This document shows, piece after piece, positions 29,494 through 37,666 of a stretch of DNA of 64,000 nt. Numbering within the stretch: the stretch's first letter is position 1; each line of letters starts with the position of its first letter. The position numbers and the translations under genes were made by a program. This stretch comes from Luteimicrobium album (GTDB lineage: Bacteria > Actinomycetota > Actinomycetes > Actinomycetales > Cellulomonadaceae), in the NCBI RefSeq assembly GCF_030161555.1, contig NZ_BSUK01000001.1, positions 3,472,001-3,536,000 of the forward strand, written 5' to 3'. Below the pieces are notes generated by a model that was given only the letters and a program-made list of their open reading frames with translations, made no database searches and was not told the DNA's origin.

Positions 29494-30423
29494 GTGGACC
29501 CGCTGACCGCCCTGCTCGACGGCCCCCGAGCCCGGGGAGCGTTCCTGCTCCGGGCCTCGTTCGACCCCCCGTGGTCGGTGCGCGTCGCCGACGAGGCCCC
29601 CGCCACGGTCGTCGCCGTCACGCACGGCACCGCCTCCTTCGAGTCCGACGCCGGGCCGCGCGTCACCCTCGGGCCGGGCGACGTCGTGGTCGTCCCCGGC
29701 CCCGTCCCGTACACGATGGCGCACGCCGCCGGGGTCGCGCCGCACGTCGTCGTGCACCCGGGACAGGTGTGCCGGGCGCCGTCGGGCGAGAGCATGACCG
29801 AGCGCATGACCCTCGGACTGCGCGCGTGGGGCAACGCGCTACCGGGCGAGGCGCGGATGCTCGTCGGCACCTACCCGCTGCCGGACGCGACGAGCCGGCG
29901 CATCCTCGCCGGGCTGCCACCGCTCGCGGTCCTCGGGCCGACCGGGGCCGCGCGGCGGCTCGTGGACGTGCTCGACGACGAGCTCGACCGCGACGAGCCC
30001 GGGCAGGAGGTCGTCCTCGACCGGGTGCTGGACCTGCTGCTCGTGACCGCGCTGCGGGACTGGTTCGCGATGCCGGGCGCCGACCGTCCGGGGTGGCTGC
30101 GCGCCGCCCACGACCCGGACGTCGGGCGAGCGCTCGCGGTGATCCACGACGACCCCGCGCACGGCTGGACCGTGGAGTCGCTCGCGGGCCAGGCGGGGAT
30201 GTCGCGCGCGGCGTTCGCGCGGAGGTTCCGCGAGCTGGTCGGGGAGACGCCGCTCGGCTACCTCACGGGTGTGCGCCTCGCCCTGGCCGCCGACCTCCTG
30301 GCGTCGTCGGACGCGACGCTCGAGACGGTCGCTCGGCGCGTGGGGTACGCGACACCGTTCGCGCTGAGCGCCGCGTTCAAGCGGGTCCACGGGCTCAGCC
30401 CGCAGCAGTACCGGGATCGCTGA
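29494..30423 (+). CDS. AraC-family regulator with N-terminal cupin domain
   Basis: The cupin_6-type sensor domain covers residues 1-190 (LRASFDPPWSVRVADEAP, GPGDVVVVPGPVPY). The C-terminal double helix-turn-helix follows (WTVESLAGQAGMSRAAFARRF, then LETVARRVGYATPFALSAAF and HGLSPQQYR). The start is GTG 29494, 6 nt after TACGGT (29482-29487); a GTG one codon earlier is possible. The 3' end overlaps the convergent recombinase gene by 29 bp. It probably regulates the divergent DUF1772 gene. Confidence 0.85.
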   Translation: MDPLTALLDGPRARGAFLLRASFDPPWSVRVADEAPATVVAVTHGTASFESDAGPRVTLGPGDVVVVPGPVPYTMAHAAGVAPHVVVHPGQVCRAPSGESMTERMTLGLRAWGNALPGEARMLVGTYPLPDATSRRILAGLPPLAVLGPTGAARRLVDVLDDELDRDEPGQEVVLDRVLDLLLVTALRDWFAMPGADRPGWLRAAHDPDVGRALAVIHDDPAHGWTVESLAGQAGMSRAAFARRFRELVGETPLGYLTGVRLALAADLLASSDATLETVARRVGYATPFALSAAFKRVHGLSPQQYRDR

Positions 30424-31506
30424 ACGGGAAGCGGTCGGGCTCGCCGGTCGCCGCACCGCCCGGGGCCTCCGACCGCGTCGTGAGCGGGTGCGCGGCGATC
30501 GCGGCCGCGAGCTCGCCCTCGATCCGGTCGAGGTAGACGCCCGTGGTGGCGATCGACGCGTGCCCCAGGAGCTCCGCGACGACCTTGACGTCCCAGCCGT
30601 GCGCGACCAGGAGGGTCGCCGTCGTGTGCCGCAGGGCATGGGGTGTCGCGCCCCGACGCAGGTCGCCGGGGACGCGCCCCATCGCGCGGGTGAGGAGCGC
30701 GCGGACCGACTGGGCGTCCATGCGGCGCCCGCGCCAGCTCAGGAGGAGCGCGCGCTGGGCGTCCGGTGTGACGTCCCCGCGGGCCAGCAGGGTCGGGCGC
30801 AGCGTCGTGAGGTAGTCGCCGAGCGCCTCCTCGAGCGGCGCCGAGAGGCTCACGGTGCGGACGGTGCCGCCCTTGCCGCGGATCCGCCAGCGCGCTGCGC
30901 CCGGTTCGCGGACGACGTCGTCGAGGTCCGCACGGACCAGCTCGGAGACGCGCGGGCCGAGGACGAGCAGGAGGGCGATCACGAGCCGGTCCCGGACCGC
31001 GAGGTCCTGGTCGCGACGTGGCGGCTGCTCACGGGTGGCCGCCTCCGCGGCGTCCAGGAGCGCCCGCGCCGACGACGCAGGCAGCGCCGTGCGCTCGACG
31101 CGCAGCCCGCCGCGCGTCCGGGCCGGGGAGCAGCCCACAGGAAAGGGTTGGCCCGGACCCACGCGTGCTTCGTCGCGTGCGTGAAGAAGCGCGAGACGGA
31201 CTGGCGAAACCGGTTGACGCTGGCCGTCGACTTGCCGGGGCCGCCCGGTTTGTCCGAGGGGTTGGTGTAGCGCGCGTCAGGGGCGAGCTGGTACCGCACG
31301 AGGACGTCGTCGAGGTCCTCGCCGGAGACGTCGTCGAGGACGCGGTCGGGGCCCGCGAGGACGGAGAACTCCCGCAGGTCACGGGTGTACGTGTCGCGCG
31401 TCGTGGGGGAGAGGATCCCGCGCAGCGTCTCGGAGTCGACGACCGTGCGGTAGCGGCGGACCGCCTCGGCGACGGTGAGCCGGACGACGCGGGGTGGCGC
31501 TGCCAC
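30395..31506 (-). CDS. Tyrosine recombinase / integrase (one frameshift)
   Basis: A 370-residue tyrosine recombinase after repair. The N-terminal SAM-like core-binding domain (VAEAVRRYRTVVDSETLRG, FRQSVSRFFTHATKHAWVR) precedes the catalytic domain. The full active set is visible: Arg in LGPRVSELVRADL, the beta-hairpin Lys in IRGKGGTVRTV, HALRHTTATLL, GHASIATTGVY with the nucleophilic Tyr. The frame breaks near 31126 (one base short in a C run on the coding strand). AGGAGG lies 6 nt before GTG 31506. It is longer than XerC/XerD, and no att sites or other phage genes were seen. It lies 2 kb from the dif-like site. Confidence 0.85.
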
Positions 31507-31730
31507 GAGAACCTCCTGTGCTTCGGGACGGGACGACCGTAGGGGACGGGTCCGACATGATGGGCGGGAGGAGTGGTCGCACGTGATGGTCGGATCGTCG
31601 CGAAACCGTTCAGTTGAGACATACAAAATGGTATCAATCGGACATCGAGCGCGGGGGCGACCTGTCAGAGGCGAGGCGTAGCGTCGTTTCTCGTCCGCCC
31701 CACGCAACCGGCTCGAAGGGGAGTCCGCTC

Positions 31731-32314
31731 ATGAGCACGCTCACCAACCGCCCGAACACCGCGCTCCTGGTGGTCGACGTCCAGAACGGGGTGGTGGGCG
31801 AGGCCTACCACCGCGACGACGTCGTCGCGAACGTCGCGACGCTCGTCGACAAGGCCCGGGCCGCCGATGTGCCGGTCGTCTGGGTGCAGCACTCGGACCC
31901 GCAGGGCATGCCGCGCGGGAGCGGGGGTGGGAGATCGTCCCGGAGCTGACCGTGGACGACGGCGAGCCCGTCGTCCAGAAGGAGTACCCGGACTCGTTCG
32001 AGGACACCGACCTCGAGGAGCAGCTGGCCGCGGTCGCCGTGGGCAGCCTCGTCGTGGCCGGCGCGCAGACGGACGAGTGCATCCGGTCGACGCTCCACGG
32101 CGCGATCGCACGCGGCTACGACGCGACGCTCGTGTCCGACGCCCACACCACCGAGGACCTGTCGGAGTACGGCGCCCCGTCGCCCGACCTCGTGATCGCG
32201 CACACGAACCTGTACTGGGACGGCCACCAGGCGCCGAGGCGTCGCGCAGGGACGGTCACGACGGCCGACGTCAGCTTCGAGCCCGCGACGGGCGCTCGGG
32301 CATTGCACGTGTGA
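31731..32314 (+). CDS. Isochorismatase-family cysteine hydrolase (one frameshift)
   Basis: The 194-residue restored protein has the family catalytic triad: Asp in ALLVVDVQNGVVGEAYH, Lys in VVQKEYPDSFEDTDL and Cys in VAGAQTDECIRSTLHGAI. It resembles nicotinamidase-like or YcaC-like hydrolases; the substrate is not evident. The frame breaks near 31925 in GAGCGGGGGTGGGAG, one G short. ATG 31731 has GAAGGGGAG upstream. Its last 44 bp overlap the convergent GNAT gene. AT-rich sequence at 31605-31645 may hold the promoter. Confidence 0.82.
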
Positions 32315-32792
32315 GTCGGCGCTCGAGCCGGCCCGGGGGTTGGGCGACCTGGCGCTCGTCGGTCGCGACCCAGCCGGCCCGCGCATAGGTGCTGCACGCG
32401 CGTGCGTTGTCCTCCAGCACCCAGAGGGTCAGGCGGGTGACGCCGCGCTCCACGGCCCAGCGCTCGACGGCGTCCAGGAGCCCTGCCGCGAGCCCGCGAC
32501 CCCACGCACCGGGGTCCACCGCGAGGTAGTACAGCTCGGCCTCGGCATCGGTCGAGGCAGCCAGGGCAAAGCCTGCTGGTTCGCCCGTGTCGCCTGCGAG
32601 GAACAGGGTCGCGTGAGGCAGGGCAAGTCGGGCTCGGATCCCGGGCAGCTTGTGCTGCCACGGTTCCGGTACGTCCAGGGCGTCGCGTCGTGCCGTCGCC
32701 GCGGCCCAGATCTTCGCCACGTCGACGATCTCGTCGCCCGTAGGTGTGGCTGACGCGACGACGGTGGCGGGGGCGGCGGGCACGGCAGCCAT
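32271..32792 (-). CDS. GNAT-family N-acetyltransferase
   Basis: A 173-residue single-domain acetyltransferase. It shows the GNAT motif A (LYYLAVDPGAWGRGLAAGLLDA) for acetyl-CoA pyrophosphate binding, and motif B (LTLWVLEDNARACSTYARAGW). An N-terminal helix KIWAAATARRDALDVPE precedes. The substrate is unknown. It is divergent from the SET-domain gene with 69 bp between starts. Confidence 0.83.
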   Translation of the reverse strand: MAAVPAAPATVVASATPTGDEIVDVAKIWAAATARRDALDVPEPWQHKLPGIRARLALPHATLFLAGDTGEPAGFALAASTDAEAELYYLAVDPGAWGRGLAAGLLDAVERWAVERGVTRLTLWVLEDNARACSTYARAGWVATDERQVAQPPGRLERRLTRAMPERPSRARS

Positions 32793-32861
32793 TGTCGCGT
32801 GCGATCGCCAGAGGCGCGCGTGCCGGTCGCCCCGGACAGGGTCGCGACCTAGGGTCGGTGC

Positions 32862-33374
32862 ATGCGCCCAGGACAGGACTGCTGGTTGTCGTCGAGCGCG
32901 GAGGTCAGACGGTCGCCGATCGAGGGGACGGGACTGTTCGCCGTCCGTGAGATCTCTGCGGGTACTCCGGTCGCGCGGCTGGGAGGTGCGCTCGTCGGCA
33001 CCCAGGAGCTGCGCCGACTCCTCGAGACCAGCGCGACCTACGTCGACACCATCGCTGTGGGCCCCGACGAGCACCTGGTCCTGCCGGCAGGCAGCCCGAA
33101 CCACCACGGGAACCACTCGTGCGAGCCCAACCTGTGGTGGGACGGACCGTTCGAGCTCGTGGCTCGCCGCGACATCGCGCCCGGGGAGGAGCTGACCAAC
33201 GACTACGCCGCGTCGACCGTCGACCCGGACTTCGCCATGACCTGCCGGTGCGGCGCCACGATCTGCCGCGAGACCGTCACCGGATCGGACGCCTGGGCGT
33301 ACCGACTGGACCAGGCGTACGACGGGCACCTCGTGCCTGTCGTCCTCGACGCGGTGGCCGCGCACGTGACCTGA
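32862..33374 (+). CDS. SET domain-containing protein (putative protein lysine methyltransferase)
   Basis: A compact 170-residue SET protein. It has the N-flanking SPIEGTGLFAVREISAGTPV, the core knot motif HHGNHSCEPNLWWDGPF and EELTNDYAAS with the catalytic Tyr. A post-SET Cys cluster (TCRCGATICRETVTGSD) usually binds zinc. SET enzymes methylate lysines in proteins; bacterial copies are sporadic and mostly of unknown target. TAGGGT at 32850-32855 ends 6 nt before the ATG. It is the last gene before the dif-like site. Confidence 0.85.
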   Translation: MRPGQDCWLSSSAEVRRSPIEGTGLFAVREISAGTPVARLGGALVGTQELRRLLETSATYVDTIAVGPDEHLVLPAGSPNHHGNHSCEPNLWWDGPFELVARRDIAPGEELTNDYAASTVDPDFAMTCRCGATICRETVTGSDAWAYRLDQAYDGHLVPVVLDAVAAHVT

Positions 33375-33496
33375 CTGGTGGGCGCGGAGAGGGTTCGAGT
33401 CGTCGGGCGATCGACATGTCGGCCGCGCGTGCGACGGCACACGGGTCACGGCCACCGGGCGCTTTCGGCTCCGAGGGGGACCACGTTTCTGTGACG

Positions 33497-33524
33497 AAAT
33501 GACATAACGTACATTATCGGATCA
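33497..33524. other. dif: Candidate dif site (chromosome dimer resolution site)
   Basis: Read on the - strand, the 28 bp are an 11-nt arm TGATCCGATAA, a 6-nt spacer TGTACG and an 11-nt arm TTATGTCATTT. E. coli dif has the same layout (GGTGCGCATAA, TGTATA, TTATGTTAAAT), and actinobacterial dif sites, as I remember them, share a CCGATAATGTAC...TTATGTCA core. It is an AT-rich island in GC-rich DNA, lies in the largest non-coding gap of the window (33375-33985), and sits where gene orientation flips. XerC/XerD would act here. Confidence 0.72.
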
Positions 33525-33817
33525 CGACGATCACGACGCGAGTGGGTATTCGCCGCAGGATCTCACGGACTGACACCTGGATCCCGGATGCGCCGGGTGC
33601 GACCGCATCCTCCTCGTCGGCGCCGAGTCGTGACGTCAGCCGGTCAGCCTGCTGACGAACCGGTCTTCGTCGTGCTCCGACGTCGGCCGGGTCGCCGCCC
33701 GTGCCCACGCGACAGATCCGCGAGCCCTCGTACATCCGCAGCTCGTTGCCTACGGCACCGAACCTCCACGTCGGCACTTCTGCCCGTGAGAGTCACATCA
33801 ACCATCGCGGCCTTCCC

Positions 33818-33890
33818 CGCCGAGTACGAGGATCTCCCACGAGTACGAGCCGATTCCCCTCGTACTCGTGGGAGATCCTCGTACTCGGCG
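33818..33890. repeat. Large perfect hairpin (32-bp arms) near the dif-like site
   Basis: Arms 33818-33849 and 33859-33890 are perfect reverse complements separated by a 9-nt loop. Each arm itself contains GAGTACGAG twice around GATCTCCCAC. No T run follows, so it is not a classical terminator. Between the dif-like site and this hairpin (33525-33817) I see no convincing gene; a - strand frame at 33514-33777 has mixed codon use and no recognisable motif. Confidence 0.9.
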
Positions 33891-33985
33891 TGAGCGGTCA
33901 GTGGTGCGAGGCGCCCATGTCCGAGATGTGCAGGCGTCGCGTGCGACGGACCGACGTCGTCAGCTGACGCTTCGCACCGACGTCG

Positions 33986-34849
33986 TCAGCGGCCGCCGCG
34001 CACGGCGTCCAGGCGCAGCTTCTCCGGGACGAAGCCCGCGGACCGATAGGTCGCCACGGCCGCCTCGTTGGCCGTCGGCGTGCAGACGATCGCGCTGGAC
34101 GAGCCGAGCTCCCGCAGCGCCCGTGCGGCCGCGAGGCTGATCGCGGTGCCATAGCCGTGCCCCCGGTGCTCGCTGTGCACACCCACCGGCTCCAGCAACC
34201 CCGGCCTCCTCCCCGCCGACCACACCGTCGCCGCAGCAACCGCAGTGCCGTCGTCGTAGGCGACGAGACAACGGGCGCCCGCGTACGCGCTGGTGGCGGC
34301 CATCGCACGCCAGCTCTCCTCAGTGAAAGTTGATCCGGGAAACGATGCTCGATGAACGGCGACCCGGTCATGAACGTCCTCCGGCCCGGCGACGGCGATC
34401 GTGAGCCCTGGGTCCGGTACGGCCTCGTCGAGCTCGCGTCGCAGCGGGGTCCACGACTCCCCCGGTTCCCAGCCCTCCGTGAGCACGAGATCGTGCAGGA
34501 GCACGCCGTTCGGAGTCTCGAGGTACGCCTGCCCCGCCGGCAGCACGCCACGCGTCTCATCGGCGAGGTCGGCGAGCACCTGGTGCGCGAGCCCCTCGTC
34601 CTGGAACGACTCGGGCGCGAGGGCGAGCCGCAGCAGGTCCGGCGCGTCGAGCATCCCGAGGGCGACGATCTCTCCCCTACCGCGCCACGCCCGCACGGCA
34701 GCGGCCGCGGTGCTGGCACCGGCACGGGCCTTCCACCCGAGGTCGCCCGGGTGGAGCTGGAGCGGGGTGCCCTCCTCCTGCCAGTCCCGCAGGGCGCCCA
34801 GCGCCTCGTCGAGGTCGGTGGTCCCGGGATCGTCCAGCGTCGTCGCCAT
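33986..34849 (-). CDS. GNAT-family N-acetyltransferase with N-terminal extension
   Basis: A 287-residue protein. The C-terminal half is a GNAT domain with VHRASFPGSTFTEESWRAM, the acetyl-CoA motif LEPVGVHSEHRGHGYGTAISLA and a C-terminal TANEAAVATYRSAGF. The N-terminal half (residues 1-150) looks like a second, degenerate GNAT-like domain. ATG 34849 is used because the longer frame to 34885 lacks a better start. The substrate is unknown. Confidence 0.8.
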   Translation of the reverse strand: MATTLDDPGTTDLDEALGALRDWQEEGTPLQLHPGDLGWKARAGASTAAAAVRAWRGRGEIVALGMLDAPDLLRLALAPESFQDEGLAHQVLADLADETRGVLPAGQAYLETPNGVLLHDLVLTEGWEPGESWTPLRRELDEAVPDPGLTIAVAGPEDVHDRVAVHRASFPGSTFTEESWRAMAATSAYAGARCLVAYDDGTAVAAATVWSAGRRPGLLEPVGVHSEHRGHGYGTAISLAAARALRELGSSSAIVCTPTANEAAVATYRSAGFVPEKLRLDAVRGGR

Positions 34850-34941
34850 GCGTCGATCACACCACCGGGCCGGCGACCGGCCCACCGATTTCTCCCCGGC
34901 CGACCCTGAGGAGCGTCAGCGCCCGGGCGCAGGATGGGTCC

Positions 34942-35331
34942 ATGCCCAGCCGGATCGCCACCATCGCCATCGACGCCGTCGACCCCGAGGCGGTCGCGGC
35001 CTTCTGGTGCGACGTCCTGGGCTGGCGCGTCCTCCAGAGGGAGGACGACCTCGTCAGCATCGGGCCCGGCGACGCGTCCTGGCCGACGATCGACGTCGCC
35101 GCGGTCCCCGAGGGCAAGGTCGTGAAGAACCGCCTGCATCTCGACCTGCGAGCGGACGGCACGACGACGCAGGCCGAGCTCGACCGGCTGCTCGCCCTGG
35201 GCGCGCGACGCGTCGACGTCGGGCAGGGGCCGGACGCTCCGTGGGTCGTGCTCGCGGACGTCGAGGGCAACGAGTTCTGCCTGCTGCCGCGGACCGTGCA
35301 GGAAGCACGGTCCGCGGACGCCCAGGGCTGA
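34942..35331 (+). CDS. VOC-family protein (glyoxalase-like)
   Basis: A 129-residue single-module vicinal oxygen chelate protein: IATIAIDAVDPEAVAAFWCD with the first beta-alpha unit, and VVLADVEGNEFCLLP with the C-terminal metal-site Glu. The tail is longer by about 10 residues. Such proteins include glyoxalases, antibiotic-binding proteins and dioxygenase relatives; none is indicated. A CAGGAT hexamer ends 6 nt before ATG 34942. Confidence 0.82.
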   Translation: MPSRIATIAIDAVDPEAVAAFWCDVLGWRVLQREDDLVSIGPGDASWPTIDVAAVPEGKVVKNRLHLDLRADGTTTQAELDRLLALGARRVDVGQGPDAPWVVLADVEGNEFCLLPRTVQEARSADAQG

Positions 35332-35347
35332 GGTCGCCCCGCGACGC

Positions 35348-35866
35348 TCAGTCGTCGAACGCGTGCCAGCAGATGGCGCTGCGGCGGCGCTGGTCGTCGA
35401 GCACGAGGTCCCGGAGACCCTCCGGGATGCGCTCGCGCTGCCAGTCGCGCTCGGCGAGGCGCGCCGTGTCCTCGGTGCCCGACGGCGCGGCCGCGGCGGC
35501 CCCGCGGATCGCGTAGGCCGCGGCCCCGAGCGCGTGCGCGGCGACGTGCGCTACGGGCGCCGCCTGCCCGGCCGCGAGCGCCGCGAACCGGGCGGGCTCG
35601 GGGAGGTCTCGTCCTGCGGCGTTGGCGGGGAACGCGGCGTCGTGGGCTTCGGTCATGCGGGCGTGGCCGCGGGCCCAGGCGCGTCCGACGGCGATGGCGT
35701 CGCGTGGTCGGGGGTCGTCGGGGCTGGCGGCCTCGAAGAGTGGGAGGACGTGTTCGGCGCAAGTCGCGGCCCACTCGGCGAGCTGGTGGTGGTCGGCGTC
35801 GGTGAGGGTGCCGCCGCGGCGGATGGTGATGAGCCGGGGGTCGCGTTCCTTGGGCAGGATCGGCAC
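35348..35866 (-). CDS. Putative immunity-protein-like domain protein
   Basis: A 172-residue, mostly helical, Ala-rich protein that starts VPILPKERDPRLITIRRGG. The segments LAEWAATCAEHVLPLFEAA and HVAAHALGAAAYAIRG are those of a family generally annotated as putative immunity protein; no cognate toxin is visible nearby. GTG 35866 lies 8 nt after the stop of the upstream VOC gene, so the two are probably cotranscribed. The function is an annotation by family name only. Confidence 0.65.
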   Translation of the reverse strand: MPILPKERDPRLITIRRGGTLTDADHHQLAEWAATCAEHVLPLFEAASPDDPRPRDAIAVGRAWARGHARMTEAHDAAFPANAAGRDLPEPARFAALAAGQAAPVAHVAAHALGAAAYAIRGAAAAAPSGTEDTARLAERDWQRERIPEGLRDLVLDDQRRRSAICWHAFDD

Positions 35867-35873
35867 CGGGGCC

Positions 35874-36311
35874 TCAGCCGAGCTCTTGGACGAGCATGAC
35901 GATGATGCCCGCCGGCCCGCGGGCGTAGCACATGCGGTAGCTGTCCTCGTACTGCACGACCTCGCCGACGAGTCCGAAGCGGTGGTCACGGACGACGGCG
36001 ACGGCCGCGTCGACGTCGTCGACGACGAGCGCGATGCGGTGCAGACCGAGCGTGTTGTGCGGGGGTGGGGAGGTCGGCTCGGCGGGCGGGGTGACGTACT
36101 GGCTCAGCTCGAGCTGGGAGTGGCCGTCGGGGGTGCGGAGCATGGCGATGCGAGAACGGACTCCCTCGAGCTGGAGGAGGCGGTCGACGACGTCCCCTTC
36201 GACGGTGGCCTCCCCGACGCGCTCGAGCCCGAGGTCGGTGAAGTAGGCGATCGCGGAGTCGAGGTCGTCGACGACGATGCCGATGTTGTCGAGGCGCAGG
36301 GCGGTCACCAT
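35874..36311 (-). CDS. VOC-family protein (glyoxalase/dioxygenase-like)
   Basis: A 145-residue VOC protein with both beta-alpha modules: LRLDNIGIVVDDLDSAIAYF at the start and LHRIALVVDDVDAAVAVV at residue about 83, ending GPAGIIVMLVQELG with the metal Glu region. TACGGT (complement of 36319-36324) ends 7 nt before ATG 36311, which decides the start over an ATG at 36320. It leads the immunity-like gene in a short operon. Confidence 0.84.
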   Translation of the reverse strand: MVTALRLDNIGIVVDDLDSAIAYFTDLGLERVGEATVEGDVVDRLLQLEGVRSRIAMLRTPDGHSQLELSQYVTPPAEPTSPPPHNTLGLHRIALVVDDVDAAVAVVRDHRFGLVGEVVQYEDSYRMCYARGPAGIIVMLVQELG

Positions 36312-36332
36312 GCTCCCCACCGTAGCGGTGGC

Positions 36333-36799
36333 CTAGCCGAGGTACGGGGCGGGTCGTCGTTCGAGGGCGTGCTGGAGGCGGAGCCGCATGGAGGGGTGCA
36401 TGGGGAGGTCTTCGGCGTCGTAGGGTGTGACCCAGGCGACGGCCTTGCTCTCGGAGCTGGTGCGGGCTTCGCCGCCCAGCAGGCGTGCGGTGAAGCAGAG
36501 CGAGAACTGCTGGCGGACCTCGCCGTCGTCGTAGGCCATGCGGTGGTTGGGGTTGGTGTAGGTGCCGACGAGGCCGGTGACCTCGACGTCGTAGCCGGTC
36601 TCCTCGTGGACTTCGCGGACGACGGTGTCGGTGATGGTCTCCCTGGTTCGTGCCCGCCGCCGGGGAGGGCCCAGAGGTCGTTGTCGGTCTTGTGGATGAG
36701 GAGGACCGCGCCGTCGTGCTCGACGACGGCGACGACGGAGGGGACGACGGAGGTGATGTTCGGGGCTGCGGGGTCGTCGATGTAGTCGGTGCGGGCCAC
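36333..36799 (-). CDS. NUDIX hydrolase (one frameshift)
   Basis: The restored protein has 155 residues. The NUDIX box is complete after repair: GGGHEPGETITD followed by VVREVHEETGYDVEV (GX5EX7REUXEEXGU). The preceding strand VVEHDGAVLLIHKTDNDLW is typical of MutT-like enzymes. The frame breaks near 36643 (CCAGGGAGAC on the coding strand, one G short). GTG 36799 is preceded by TACGGT, 7 nt upstream. The substrate (a nucleoside diphosphate derivative) is not determined. Confidence 0.85.
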
Positions 36800-36826
36800 G
36801 GTGCCGACCGTACGCCCGCGGAGCCG

Positions 36827-37585
36827 TCAGCGCGGGCGGTGGGCCCGCAGGAGCAGGCGGACGCTGTGGGTGTCGAAGGACCCGCGCGCATCGATGGTGC
36901 GGTGGATGCGTCGCAAAGCGTCCGTCGAACCTTCGACCGTGAACCCGGGCACCCGCCACGGGACCGCTCAGAGCTGGAGGACGACGGCGCCGACGTCGAG
37001 GTTGCGGTCGACGGCGACCGCGTGCGCGGCGAGGTCGACGACGAGCCCGGCGTCGCGCGCCCGGGCGGTCAGGTCCGCGACGTCGGCGACGGCCTGTGGC
37101 ATCGGGGCCGCGAGGACCCCGAAGGACTGGTTGAGCTCGGTCTCGTTGCCGACGCCGACCTGCTGGGTGAGGAGCGTGCCTCCCGGGCGGAGCACGCGCG
37201 CGGTCTCGGCCAGGTCGAGGTCTCCGTGCCGGTTCAGGACGACGTCGGTCGAGGCGTCGTCGAGCGGGAGCTTTCCGTCCACGCGCCCGCGGACCTCGAC
37301 GCCCAGAGGGCGGAGGCGCCGGGTGGCGATGGGGACGTTGGCGGGCCAGTCCTCGACCGCGACGGAGCCGGCGGGAGGGGCGAGGCGCGCGAGGACCTCA
37401 CCGCCGCCGGTGTCGACGTCGACGACTCGCGACGCGGAGGCCGCGAGGTCTGACGCGAGGTGCTCGTAGCTCCACGGCAGCGGCTCGCTCGTCCGCCGGC
37501 CGTCGAGGAACGAGAAGTGCCATCCGTCGATCGCGGTCGCCGCGGCGTCCTCGATCAGGCTCAGGAAACGAGGATCGTCGGCCAC
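36827..37585 (-). CDS. SAM-dependent methyltransferase interrupted by an in-frame TGA
   Basis: The SAM motif is VVDVDTGGGEVLARL and the later strand TDVVLNRHGDLDLAETARVLRPGG marks a class I methyltransferase of the RlmA/UbiE type. A TGA at 36968-36970 ends the frame after VGAVVLQL. The same frame then continues AVPWRVPGFTVEG to RLLLRAHRPR and stops at 36827. That is the normal C-terminus of this family, where a residue such as Arg replaces the stop. GTG 37585 is the likely start. Full length would be 252 residues, truncated 205. Confidence 0.72.
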
Positions 37586-37666
37586 CGCGGCATCGTGGCA
37601 CGGCGCCCGGAGTGTCGCACGGGTTTTCGCTGGTCGGTCGGCCTGCTGCGGCCCTAGGCTCGTGGG

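Noticed and set aside
31605..31645. AT-rich imperfect inverted repeat (TTGAGAC...GTATCAA) upstream of the recombinase, considered as a recombination site
   Set aside because: Spacer of 10 nt and short arms do not fit dif or a known att core; a promoter for the isochorismatase is as likely.
33514..33777. 87-residue frame on the - strand between the SET gene and the large hairpin
   Set aside because: No recognisable motif, mixed codon use, no RBS, and it overlaps the dif-like site.
35348..35866. Toxin-immunity pair
   Set aside because: The immunity-like protein has no toxin neighbour; it is paired with a VOC gene instead.
37586..37666. A full-size stem I in the AspRS leader
   Set aside because: No specifier loop or AG-bulge of a long stem I could be folded by eye; only the ultrashort version fits.
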